A stretch of 64,000 nucleotides of DNA. Source: Blastobasis lacticolella. Its lineage: Eukaryota > Arthropoda > Insecta > Lepidoptera > Blastobasidae. How positions within the stretch are numbered: position 1 is the first letter of the stretch; each line of letters starts with the position of its first letter. Shown here piece after piece: positions 1 through 10,570 of this stretch. A program made the position numbers and the translations under genes. The stretch lies in the NCBI GenBank assembly GCA_905147135.1, contig LR990040.1, positions 26,363,857 to 26,427,856 of the forward strand, written 5' to 3'. Below the pieces are notes generated by a model. It did not search any database. It was not told the DNA's origin and saw only the letters and a program-made list of their open reading frames with translations.

Positions 1-995
1 TCTTCCTTGTGCCCCATAAGATTGGAAGTCTTCTATGAGATCGTGTCTTGGAGAGGGCAAAAGTTTTTAAATACATCTCATCAATTATATTTATTTCATG
101 CTTTCACATTCTTTTAGTATCAATGTTGGAAGAACTGACAACTCACGTTCACTCTAAAAATAAGTGTATTTATGGGCAGTATTGTTGGTATATTGTAAAA
201 AGGTAAAAAGTCTACAATGGCATTTAAACCAAACTAGGACGTAGTATAAGTCAATTTACTTTCAAACTCTTGAGGTACCTAAGCCGATATGTAGAATTAC
301 AGCAACTTAGCCACCTTCGTCGTCGCGTTCATCAAAGTCTCCGCAAATATATTGATGAGGTCACTCATACGTAACAGGTGTAGACGTAACGCGAGACTTC
401 ATCAAACAATCTTCAAAGACTACGCCGTTATCTTCGCCGCCGCCCCTCATGCCGCCGCCTTTGTCAAAGTCTTCGAAGATATTTTGTTGAGGTCGTACGT
501 GATAGGTGTATATTGACAATGGTAACGTAGCCTTCGCCGAAGTCTACGTGGTCAATTCGAAGACGTCGTGCAATATCATTAAACAATTTAATTTATTCTA
601 AATTTATGTTATCAATAAAATCCATAAAGTTAAGACTCGAATACAATACATTAATTTCAACAAGCAAATGTCAATTTATCATTACAGATCAACCAACTTA
701 TCTGTTAACTGACGTTTGTCTCCACCGTTGCACTGGAACGTAGTAGATGCGTAAGTCGAATGAAGTTATATTTGCTATACATATATATTTTACCTACTAC
801 TCGATTGTATATTTATATGTGGCGTTTATACAGTACGACTTATTTTAAAGGCATGAAACTGCAAGGGAAAGTGGTGCTTCGCGTATATGACAAACTTATC
901 AACAACCAATCTTTCAGCTTAACCCACACCAAGTGGTCTGTTTTGTATAGTGTTGTAGGTTGCGTAATACTTTTGATGGGTTACTATGGTAAAAT
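1..995. other. Coding-free part of unit A (5' side as drawn)
   Basis: I see no gene here. The stretch is AT-rich apart from a CCG/CTTCG-rich island at about 300-560. A 79-codon frame at 760-999 has no recognisable domain. The same sequence recurs with very few changes at 8053-9046, 22105-23098, 40945-41938 and 49060-50053, which is closer agreement than in some of the LINE-derived parts. Whether this reflects function or recent copying cannot be told from one window. Confidence 0.6.
318..540. repeat. Imperfect internal direct duplication in unit A
   Basis: Two stretches of roughly 75 bp, about 328-400 and 458-530, share the order TCAAAGTCT, an ATAT/ATTTTGTTGAGGTC-type core, a GTAACAGGTGTA or GATAGGTGTA block, and a TAACG block. 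They are diverged direct repeats set in a CTTCG/CCG-rich context. The same pair is found in every A copy. Confidence 0.6.
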
Positions 996-1290
996 TTAGT
1001 ATCAAGCGGAAGCTAAAGTTAGGCCTATTTAATGCGAGGTCCTTGGGCACGCGTCACGATGAATTCGATGTGGCGATGCAAATATACAGTGTTGATGTGA
1101 TGGCCATCAATGAGACGTAGCTGAGAGAGAGGGAAAATGGACGTGCTCCAGGGGTACCAGGTTACCGGCTGCGCTACCTGCCGCGCCCAGCGGGCGTGCG
1201 TGAGCTGGGTGGAGATGTCGGGTTCTATGTCAGGCAGGAGGTGGCCGTGAGAGTATTGCCTCATCCGACGGCGCCGCTTGTCGAGCAAAT
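996..1290 (+). pseudogene. LINE endonuclease N-terminal scrap (A1)
   Basis: The plus-strand reading contains LFNARSLGTRHDEFDV, then MAINET followed by a TAG where LINE endonucleases usually carry tryptophan, then a GGDVGFYVRQ block and a proline-rich run ending in LVEQ. This order matches the start of an APE-type endonuclease of a LINE ORF2: the N motif, the ET(W)L motif and the GGVGFYV region. Only about 100 codons remain. The scrap runs directly into the ORF1 of another LINE at about 1300. It is a different endonuclease from the one at 2520. Confidence 0.7.
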
Positions 1291-1333
1291 CTATGCAAAG
1301 CTACGCCGTACGCTGTGCACGCGTAGGTACACG

Positions 1334-2513
1334 ATGATACGTTCACCTCCAAAATCAAAATCGTCAGCCGATAATGACAACCGGAATAACTTAAGTGACC
1401 CGTCTAAGTGCGCGTCTTGTAATGTAGTGATAAACGAACTTTTGGCATTTGTTACGGACAAGGTAGATACTTTGCCCGAAGCTGGAATTGTACAGATTTG
1501 TAAAAGTGCTTACTCATGTAAAGAAATTGAAGATGCCCGCCAAATCGCTATGAAATTACTAGCTCCAGCGAAAATAATTACGAGACGAAAGAAATGATCT
1601 GAACATAAAAGTATTTTAGGAATTGTCAAGGTAATTAAAGAATTTGAACCTACTAGTTTGCCCGTTATTGTTGCTAAAACTTATCACACTTTCGATCATA
1701 TTGATGTGACGAGTTTCTTAAAGGAAATAACGTTATTAAAACGTGAGCTGGAAGAGCTAAAGGCTAACAAGTTGCCTAGTACAGAGTCTAGTAGTACCTT
1801 GTCTAACGAATTAATGACTCTAAGTTGAAAGTATTAAACAGTTATTACTGAATTCATCCCATCAATACAATGCGAAGAGTAATGTACAAACCGAAAAAAT
1901 TAAAGAAGACGTCAATGCTCCGTGTTTTAATACAAGCGGTTCGCAACTCAACTTAACAGCACTGCCGCAAGCGAGTGTTCCTTATCACTCTATCGACAAC
2001 GTGTACCGTGCGTTTCCCACCACCGAGGCGCCTACCGGCAAATGTGATAGTATGTTAAACGTACCGTCATATCGAGACATTATTGTCAATAAGCAGCAGA
2101 CGATTTCAAACTGTAACTCTGACGCGTTTAAGAGCACATTACCACGTAGTGATGGGTTTGTTGTTGTTGAGAGTCGGAAACGTAGAAAAAATAATAACTT
2201 ATGCGGATCATCACAGACGTCGAGCAAACTACAAGTGGCCGAGTTACCCGCTTCGATTTACGTGTCGAGGCTGTCTAAAACTACAACTGTAGAACATATT
2301 AAGGAGCATATACAGGATATGGGTGAAACTTGTATCGATGTTCTTCTACTCATTCAGAAATACGAAACTTCTTTCAATTCATTTAAAGTGCTCATACCTA
2401 GAAATAAAATAGACGTCTTCCTAGCAAATAACTTTTGGCCGGAAGGAATTAAATATAGACTATTCCGTGAACGCTCGAAAGAGGTCCTAAGTACAGAAGT
2501 TGATGTTATATAA
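1334..2513 (+). pseudogene. LINE ORF1 (gag-like), broken (A1)
   Basis: ORF1 of a Jockey-like LINE. The ATG is at 1334. The N-terminal part has a CxxC (CASC), a conserved-looking LLAFVTDKVDTLPE segment and a SFLKEITLLKRELEELK coiled-coil-like segment. The C-terminal part, about 2001-2513, has a basic SRKRRKN stretch, an RRM-like region and an FWPEGIKYRLFRE block, features typical of insect LINE ORF1 proteins. Two lesions are visible: an in-frame TGA at 1595-1597 and a one-base frameshift near 1822, after which the frame is open to the TAA at 2511. ORF2 starts six bases later, which is the normal order for such elements. Confidence 0.8.
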
Positions 2514-2519
2514 TTTACA

Positions 2520-4016
2520 ATGGGTACAAATAATAATAACTTTACATGCGTTAAATCGCAAATATCGACGGTTAGCTATAATTGCAAGTCCCTCAAGAGG
2601 TCTGCCGATTATGTGCGTGAACTCTGTGATACAGCTGATATCCTGCTATTGCAGGAGACTTGGTTACTGCCGCATGACCTTGACTATGTACAATCTATTC
2701 ATGGAGAGTTCCTAGGTATTGCTAAGTCATCTGTGGATACCTCGGCAGGTATGTTGCGCGGTAGACCGTATGGTGGTCTGGCAATACTCTGGAGGAAAGA
2801 AAAAATTCCAAATGTAAAGGAGGTACACTGTATTAACACTAGGATTAGTGCTATATGTATAGGTATCGGTTTAAGATCGATTCTAGTAATAAATGTATAC
2901 ATGCCTACAGATAATTCCGAATTAGATAGTCTAACTGAGTTCATAAGCTGCCTTGGTTGTATAAACGCCATAATTGAAGAAAATAGTGTAGAGACTTGTC
3001 ACGTATTGAGTGATTTCAATGCACACCCGAGCGCTCGTTTTGGTAGAGAATTACAAAATTTTTGCACTGAACAACGTGGCATTGTGCTGATGTGAAACTA
3101 TTAGGCGTGGACTCTGAAATATTCACATTTATAAGTGACGCTCATGGTTCATGCAGATGGCTAGACCATTGTTTTAGCAAATATTGAACGTATTTCAGAG
3201 CGCACTGTTAAAAACTCACCTATCAAACAAGGGGGAATTCGATGGGGTTCCAAAAATGCTCATCAACAAGACTGTTATTACGAATTTTGTAACATTAATT
3301 TAAACAAAATTAATGATTCCTTAATTTGTCACATGTGCGATAAGGCTGTAAACTGTTGTAATATAGAAGAACACTATATGTTTATTGACAAATTGTATAA
3401 CAACATGGTGTCTGTGCTTAGTAACGGTGCGAAACTGACGTTCGATTCTCGTCCCGATGGTGGCAAAAATAATAAGCAGATAATAGGCTGGAACCACCAT
3501 GTCAAAGATTACCACCTTCTCTATAGATCGTGTTTTAGTACCTGGGATGCTTGCGGAAAGCCATCTGATGGTCCTTACTATGAAGCAATGTGCACATATC
3601 GTAGAGACTTTAAAAATAAACTTAAACGGTGTCAGAAAAATGAAGCCAGAATAAAATTTGACTTTTTGGCTACAGCGAGAAATGACAAAAATTTCAGTAA
3701 ATTCTGGAAAGAAACCAAGAAATTTGGATCTAAACAGGCACTTCGTATAAGCGTTGACGGTTTTCAGGATCCTGTGGAGATAGCAAATAAGTTTAGGAGC
3801 AACTTCATGCTCAGTCCAGAATTATTCACTAAGCGCCTTGCTGGTGGCCGTCCTATTGATGATTCAGTGGCTACAGGTTGTCACGACCAGGTCAGGTTCT
3901 CTCCTGATAATGTTGCTAAGGTTGTGAAAGGCATAACAAAGGGTAAATCACCTGGATATGACGAGTTATGCCTCGAGCATATACTTTTTTCCGGCAAGAT
4001 GTTGTATGGAAAATTA
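2520..4016 (+). pseudogene. LINE ORF2: endonuclease and start of RT, RT core deleted (A1)
   Basis: The frame begins at the ATG at 2520. Its first 190 codons are an APE-type endonuclease: LLLQETWL, a GRPYGGLAILW block, VINVYMP and a DFNAHPSARFG block. The frame breaks near 3090, although the endonuclease reading (VDSEIFTFISDAHGSCRWLDH) continues in another frame. An 85-bp stretch present in A4 (44130-44214) and carrying the SDH motif is missing at about 3175. A further frame, about 3180-4016, covers the linker and the first RT block (KGKSPGYDELCLEHILF). The catalytic RT is absent, since the sequence jumps to 3'-UTR-like DNA. Confidence 0.8.
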
Positions 4017-4317
4017 TCTCAATCACCATCATCAACGAACATCGTAAGCTATATAATATTGTCAACACTGCACTAATTTAGGTATAAATAACACTGTATT
4101 TTAGATTTAAGTTAGTATTGTTTTAATAAACCAAGTGTAACCTCTGCCTGATTAATAAATTATTTTTATTAATTACTCCGCCGCCCCCAACTTAATTCCT
4201 GCAATAAAACTTTTATATTATAAATCTGAAGTTATCGGCAAACGGCAAAACAGTAGTCATAGGAACAGCATACAGACTGCCTTGGCTGAGCCCTGGGATA
4301 TTTATTTTATTTTTATT
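4017..4317 (+). other. 3'-UTR-like tail of the deleted LINE plus unassigned DNA
   Basis: Directly after the truncated RT come AT-rich bases with stop codons and an AATAAA (in TTTTAATAAACC near 4121), which suits the 3' end of the same LINE after an internal deletion. A CCGCCGCCCCC patch follows at about 4180. I see no gene in it. Confidence 0.45.
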
Positions 4318-5200
4318 GTATTTATTTATTCAGGAAACAAACAGTCTTTTAACAAAATTACATGCAATTTCATTTCACAAACAGACCTACAGTTCCATAT
4401 AAAATTAAACTAGTTTTACTATAACTAGTCGAGCAGAAAGAGACTATTGCACGAATACGACACAACATTGCTAGCAACACTTAAAGATTAAACATCGTAA
4501 TTCAGTATGAAGGTAAATATTTCACAAAAATTTTACGCAAAGGTATTATGAACTACATCAGTTCTATTAATTTCTTTTTAAACTGCGAGATACTTAAGAA
4601 AAATACGTCAACACTGCTTAGATTATTATTGTGATAGTAAAAGGATCGTCTGTAGTAGGTATTTTTGGCATAATTCGTTTTAAACGGTGCCATATAGAAT
4701 GTATCATGAGAACGTGAAGAGGGTCGAGGTACCTTAAACGTAATCATGCCCAGAAGTGTTCCCGAGTCAACATGATTATTAATTATTTTAAAACAGGAAT
4801 AATGCATCCAGGTAATTACGCCTATCTTCCAGTGAATGGATTTTATGTCTCGATGCACTTGTTTCGTAATAAATGAACTGCTGACCAGTCTCATAGTCCA
4901 GCGATTTTATAAACTTATTTTGACCTTTTCCAATCTTAATATATGAACGATATACTGTGAACTCCAAACTACACTTCCAAATTCTAGATTACTCCGGACA
5001 TATTATGAATAATATAACGTTTTTAAGGTAACAACTTTTTGAAAGGATTTCCCAATCGAAGGGTAAATCCCAGTTTTTAAATGCTTTGGAGATTATATTA
5101 TCAATATAAATATGTATTAAAATGCAGTTTCGAGTCCAGAGCAATCCCAAGGTCCCGAAGTTTAATCTTGACTCATACACTTGACATTGAAATAGTGAGA
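4318..5200 (-). pseudogene. LINE ORF2 C-terminus and 3' end, antisense (A1)
   Basis: Read on the minus strand, a 113-codon frame (4894-4553) contains KIINNHVDSGTLLG, FKVPRPSSR and a SQFKKKLIEL end, the usual closing blocks of Jockey/CR1-type ORF2 proteins. The preceding residues, about 5180-4895, show decayed versions of the post-RT region (SLEFTVYRSYIKIGKGQNKF) in shifted frames. Downstream on the minus strand an AATAAA-rich AT tract near 4318-4345 marks the element's 3' end. It is 5'-truncated, with no RT motifs left. Confidence 0.7.
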
Positions 5201-5566
5201 TAGGTTGAAAACAGTGCGTATTGTGTCACATTTAATAATTTATGACCATTTCCTTTGTCGGTAGATTGCACTTCACTAGTTCTTTGTTCCGATTTTTTTA
5301 CATTTATTTGTTAAAATTGTTTATTTTCACTAAATATTGTTTAATATTGCGTTTATTTTGGGTTTTGTACAGTTTACAAATCGATTCACATCGATAGATG
5401 TCGTTACTCTTCGTCGTACAACTTGCCAAATTTAAGCGTTTATAATTCGCTCTAAATGTAGATACCACTTTCAATTATTATTTGTACTATATTACATTAA
5501 AATAAAACACTTATTTAACTGTAGAATGTATAAATTATTTCAAAAAATTAATTGACGTTGAACTAG
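5201..5566. other. AT-rich stretch without gene
   Basis: No coding frame or known domain is visible. It contains two ATCGAT sites about 15 bp apart near 5382-5397. Base 5262 is where unit A resumes at 38155 after the B/C interruption of A3. Confidence 0.5.
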
Positions 5567-6600
5567 TGTTTTATTTTATTTTATTTTATTTGGAAGACCA
5601 ACAGCTATCCAACAACATAATAATAACAATCTTACGAAACAGAAAGCCAATTACAGGTCTTCGCTGATACGTGACGCCTTTGGAATACAAATAAGAAAAT
5701 CTGTTGATACACCTATACCGAGAATAAATTGGACACTTAAAACTAATACAGTAGTACCACAGTATTACTACAACTAGTACACTACTACTAGTACTACTAC
5801 AGTATCTACATATTACACATAAACTAAATTTAAAACTATTACAATATTATACTAGTAGTTCGACAACCAAACATGCTCGCCAACTATGTAACAAATTAAG
5901 AAATTATTAATATAAGAAAATTATTTGTCAAAAGCCCTCCGCGTTACAAGAACGTCTTGCCGCTACAACACTTGTATTAAATAGTTCTGTATCAGTTTCC
6001 AACGCTAAGTTATTAAAGTTCCTACAAGCACGCCAGAGGAATGAATTCTGAGTGTAATTAGTAGATACAGCGCTAAGGGAGAATACATTATTATGACGTA
6101 GATTTCTTACGGGCACACATAAATTTAATTTATAAAGAAGCTCGGAACAATCAATAGTGCCAGTGGAAATTTTCAATAAAAATACCATGTCTGCGGTCGA
6201 CCGGAACCAAATGGTGTCGACTACACACATCCAGGTAATTCTCTGAGTGATACTCCTCACCTAGGCGAAAGCTCAAGTAACGAACAAACCTTCTCTGAAT
6301 GTTCTCGATGCGCCCGACGTATACCATATATGCAGGGTTCCAAATTTGAGACGCGTACTCCAGGTTACTGCGCACGCAAGTGCAATAAAGAATTTTTAAA
6401 GTGTTCGCTTTGGAGAAGTCCCTGGAGCAACGCATCACAAATCCCAACATTTTAAATGGTTTATTGATGATGGCATTCATGTGAACGTCGAACATTAGTT
6501 TGCAGTCGTGTATTACACCTAAATCGCTGTATGTATAAATGTTTACGTAAGGGTGCTGCTACCACTCTTTCCTACGGTACAGGCAGTTCTCGTTTGTCAT
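5567..6600 (-). pseudogene. Second antisense LINE ORF2 C-terminus (A1)
   Basis: Minus-strand reading. Frame 6495-6151 has KMLGFVMRCSRDFSKANTLK, SNLEYASQIWNP and RIENIQRRFVRYLSF, which are post-RT blocks of a Jockey-like ORF2. A frameshift near 6200 moves the reading to 6260-5928, where TIDCSELLYKLNLCVPVR and a C-terminal tail complete the protein. A (TTTTA)n tract at 5567-5590 is the A-rich 3' tail. The element is 5'-truncated, so only the last third of ORF2 is present. It is distinct in sequence from the neighbour at 4318-5200. Confidence 0.75.
5750..5810. repeat. CTA/ACTAGT low-complexity patch
   Basis: A short run rich in ACTAGTAC and CTACTA triplets lies in the 3' UTR of the antisense LINE. 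It is repeated in each A copy that retains this part. Confidence 0.5.
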
Positions 6601-8052
6601 AATAAAACCATTTTAAACTACTGTGCTGTAGTTTATAGGTAGACAATTTATAAGATTATTTTTGATGAATAGCAAACGCTACATACCATCCTTGCATACA
6701 TTCCTGCTGCACATCAGTTATTCTTGTAAACATCCAACAATATCTGCTGCAACAGAGTGGCTCGAGATTACTTTTCCTTTTTCTGCGTAGTATTGGGATC
6801 CTTTCTTAGAAGCAACGACAAAATTCGGGTATAATATGTCAATTTCATAGAATTGCGCAATATGGCTGCATTTAGAAACACCTGCAAGCAAATAGTCTAG
6901 AATAAATTAACGGTTAAACGAAAATAAATTTAATACAATAGAATATCTTTTGTTTGTAAATTATTTTTGCATGCCTGACGCGCAACGTGAACATCAATTT
7001 TAATGTTCATTCAAAAGTCAGACATAAGCTCCTACTAATAGTGTAAACATGAACCAATCTGGTCAATTTCCCCTGTTTCCAGGGTCACTGAGGTTATGTA
7101 ATCTGCCAAATCCCGGATTATGGTCAAAGCACAATCGGGACATTTGCGCAACGATGATTATTATAGCTGTAGATAACATAAACGTATAAATGAAAAAGGA
7201 AAATAAATTTTATTATCAGCAAGATATTACATACCATCAGATATTCTTGTGCTAATATGGATGATGAAAGAGTGTGGCTGAACACTTGGGCAAATGAAAT
7301 TTCATAACTAAAAATCAGACTTACCTTTTTCTACTTTTTCCCCAGATTGTATATTTGTAGTGCATTAGAAACTATTTATTCCGAAAACATTTTCATAAAT
7401 GTGGAACATAATTCAGTTTTCTCTCTCCATACAGGCTCTCCAGCACAGCTAGCACAAGTGTGTTCTCGCACACGATCCTGAGACCCACCACCACCCATGG
7501 TCCTACCGACCTCTCGGTCAAACGGATCGCGTCAGACCGAATCACGGAAGGTGCGCGCAGTACTTGCCGGTAGCTCTTTTCCAAACGCGCACTGCTTGAC
7601 TCCCTACAAGTTTGTCCTATTTTTATCCACTCTCCCTTTTATAGAGCTTGAACAGCACAAATAACATTGTCGCCGCCGTTAGCGCCACCTACTTGAAGCA
7701 CGTCTTGGTGGCCGTCACACATCCTTTTCTTGAGTCATAATACACAAAACCCTGTGAAGCGCGCGAAATTTCCCTCCGAAGATACGAGTTCCCCAAAATG
7801 AATTGGTCTGGCACACGATAGGCGAGGCGCGTCATAGATACTGCTATCTATTTGTGTTGATCATAGTATTGAGAGACGGAAACAAATGTGTCTCTCGCGG
7901 CGCGAGATGTGTCGCGGGCGCACTTGTGATAGTCTTGCTGCCATCCATGTCACATATAGTGGCCAAACTGGTCATAGTGGTATATACTGTATTACTCGTT
8001 GTCTGATTTCACCAATCACAATTACTAATATTTATCCAACGATTGTATTTGA
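6601..8052. other. Coding-free part of unit A (3' side as drawn)
   Basis: I see no gene and no transposon domain. Frames at 7393-7584 (minus) and 7803-8071 (plus) are short and unlike any family I know. A GC-richer island lies at about 7430-7720 and 7880-7930 (GGCGCGAG). Corresponding DNA is at 14652-14963 plus 20964-22104, 39493-40944 and 47607-49059, with little change. Confidence 0.5.
7606..7643 (-). promoter_or_regulatory. Candidate minus-strand TATA promoter
   Basis: The minus strand reads CTATAAAAGGGAG with the TATAAAAG at 7643-7636. A start about 30 bases on would fall near 7610. Transcription would run towards the two LINE fragments at 6600-4318, which are in sense for that direction. 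The motif is intact in all copies that retain this part (for example 40516-40523 and 48639-48646). There is no other evidence that it is active. Confidence 0.3.
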
Positions 8053-9046
8053 TCTTCCTTGTGCCCCATAAGATTGGAAGTCTTCTATGAGATCGTGTCT
8101 TGGAGAGGGCAAAAGTTTTTAAATACATCTCATCAATTATATTTATTTCATGCTTTCACATTCTTTTAGTATCAATGTTGGAAGAACTGACAACTCACGT
8201 TCACTCTAAAAATAAGTGTATTTATGGGCAGTATTGTTGGTATATTGTAAAAAGGTAAAAAGTCTACAATGGCATTTAAACCAAACTAGGACGTAGTATA
8301 AGTCAATTTACTTTCAAACTCTTGAGGTACCTAAGCCGATATGTAGAATTACAGCAACTTAGCCACCTTCGTCGTCGCGTTCATCAAAGTCTCCGCAAAT
8401 ATATTGATGAGGTCACTCATACGTAACAGGTGTAGACGTAACGCGAGACTTCATCAAACAATCTTCAAAGACTACGCCGTTATCTTCGCCGCCGCCCTCA
8501 TGCCGCCGCCTTTGTCAAAGTCTTCGAAGATATTTTGTTGAGGTCGTACGTGATAGGTGTATATTGACAATGGTAACGTAGCCTTCGCCGAAGTCTACGT
8601 GGTCAATTCGAAGACGTCGTGCAATATCATTAAACAATTTAATTTATTCTAAATTTATGTTATCAATAAAATCCATAAAGTTAAGACTCGAATACAATAC
8701 ATTAATTTCAACAAGCAAATGTCAATTTATCATTACAGATCAACCAACTTATCTGTTAACTGACGTTTGTCTCCACCGTTGCACTGGAACGTAGTAGATG
8801 CGTAAGTCGAATGAAGTTATATTTGCTATACATATATATTTTACCTACTACTCGATTGTATATTTATATGTGGCGTTTATACAGTACGACTTATTTTAAA
8901 GGCATGAAACTGCAAGGGAAAGTGGTGCTTCGCGTATATGACAAACTTATCAACAACCAATCTTTCAGCTTAACCCACACCAAGTGGTCTGTTTTGTATA
9001 GTGTTGTAGGTTGCGTAATACTTTTGATGGGTTACTATGGTAAAAT

Positions 9047-9341
9047 TTAGTATCAAGCGGAAGCTAAAGTTAGGCCTATTTAATGCGAGGTCCTTGGGCA
9101 CGCGTCACGATGAATTCGATGTGGCGATGCAAATATACAGTGTTGATGTGATGGCCATCAATGAGACGTAGCTGAGAGAGAGGGAAAATGGACGTGCTCC
9201 AGGGGTACCAGGTTACCGGCTGCGCTACCTGCCGCGCCCAGCGGGCGTGCGTGAGCTGGGTGGAGATGTCGGGTTCTATGTCAGGCAGGAGGTGGCCGTG
9301 AGAGTATTGCCTCATCCGACGGCGCCGCTTGTCGAGCAAAT
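9047..9341 (+). pseudogene. LINE endonuclease scrap (A2)
   Basis: Counterpart of 996-1290, with the same TAG replacing the tryptophan of the ETW motif. Confidence 0.65.
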
Positions 9342-9384
9342 CTATGCAAAGCTACGCCGTACGCTGTGCACGCGTAGGTACACG

Positions 9385-10564
9385 ATGATACGTTCACCTC
9401 CAAAATCAAAATCGTCAGCCGATAATGACAACCGGAATAACTTAAGTGACCCGTCTAAGTGCGCGTCTTGTAATGTAGTGATAAACGAACTTTTGGCATT
9501 TGTTACGGACAAGGTAGATACTTTGCCCGAAGCTGGAATTGTACAGATTTGTAAAAGTGCTTACTCATGTAAAGAAATTGAAGATGCCCGCCAAATCGCT
9601 ATGAAATTACTAGCTCCAGCGAAAATAATTACGAGACGAAAGAAATGATCTGAACATAAAAGTATTTTAGGAATTGTCAAGGTAATTAAAGAATTTGAAC
9701 CTACTAGTTTGCCCGTTATTGTTGCTAAAACTTATCACACTTTCGATCATATTGATGTGACGAGTTTCTTAAAGGAAATAACGTTATTAAAACGTGAGCT
9801 GGAAGAGCTAAAGGCTAACAAGTTGCCTAGTACAGAGTCTAGTAGTACCTTGTCTAACGAATTAATGACTCTAAGTTGAAAGTATTAAACAGTTATTACT
9901 GAATTCATCCCATCAATACAATGCGAAGAGTAATGTACAAACCGAAAAAATTAAAGAAGACGTCAATGCTCCGTGTTTTAATACAAGCGGTTCGCAACTC
10001 AACTTAACAGCACTGCCGCAAGCGAGTGTTCCTTATCACTCTATCGACAACGTGTACCGTGCGTTTCCCACCACCGAGGCGCCTACCGGCAAATGTGATA
10101 GTATGTTAAACGTACCGTCATATCGAGACATTATTGTCAATAAGCAGCAGACGATTTCAAACTGTAACTCTGACGCGTTTAAGAGCACATTACCACGTAG
10201 TGATGGGTTTGTTGTTGTTGAGAGTCGGAAACGTAGAAAAAATAATAACTTATGCGGATCATCACAGACGTCGAGCAAACTACAAGTGGCCGAGTTACCC
10301 GCTTCGATTTACGTGTCGAGGCTGTCTAAAACTACAACTGTAGAACATATTAAGGAGCATATACAGGATATGGGTGAAACTTGTATCGATGTTCTTCTAC
10401 TCATTCAGAAATACGAAACTTCTTTCAATTCATTTAAAGTGCTCATACCTAGAAATAAAATAGACGTCTTCCTAGCAAATAACTTTTGGCCGGAAGGAAT
10501 TAAATATAGACTATTCCGTGAACGCTCGAAAGAGGTCCTAAGTACAGAAGTTGATGTTATATAA
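9385..10564 (+). pseudogene. LINE ORF1, broken (A2)
   Basis: Same content and same two lesions as in A1: TGA at 9646-9648 and a frameshift near 9873. The C-terminal frame 10052-10564 is open. Confidence 0.78.
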
Positions 10565-10570
10565 TTTACA

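Larger units (their letters stand above)
1..8052 (+). repeat. Tandem unit A, copy 1 (A1)
   Basis: This is the first of five copies of an approximately 8.05 kb unit. Base 1 corresponds to bases 8053, 22105, 40945 and 49060, so the window opens at an arbitrary phase of the unit. A1 and A2 differ at only a handful of places that I noticed, for example one base fewer in the CCG-rich run near 436 and a 3-bp loss in A2 near 21327. The unit is a mosaic of LINE fragments on both strands joined to about 2.4 kb of sequence with no coding similarity. Unit size and the lack of any intact gene fit a megasatellite rather than a gene family. Confidence 0.95.

Noticed and set aside
760..999. 79-codon plus-strand frame at the start of unit A, repeated in every copy
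   Set aside because: Low-complexity aromatic composition with no domain, in AT-rich DNA. Repetition follows from unit duplication and does not show coding.
4318..6600. The two antisense LINE ends as one element
   Set aside because: Each has its own A-rich 3' tail and its own set of C-terminal blocks, so they are two separate insertions.
7393..7584. 63-codon minus-strand frame downstream of the TATA-like motif
   Set aside because: It starts at TTG, has no known motif, and is repeated only because the unit is. I keep the TATA-like motif as a weak candidate but not the gene.
7803..8071. Overlapping plus-strand frames, one hydrophobic
   Set aside because: Two short overlapping frames with no recognisable family. 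A small indel in A5 (about 48990) fuses them, as expected for non-coding DNA.
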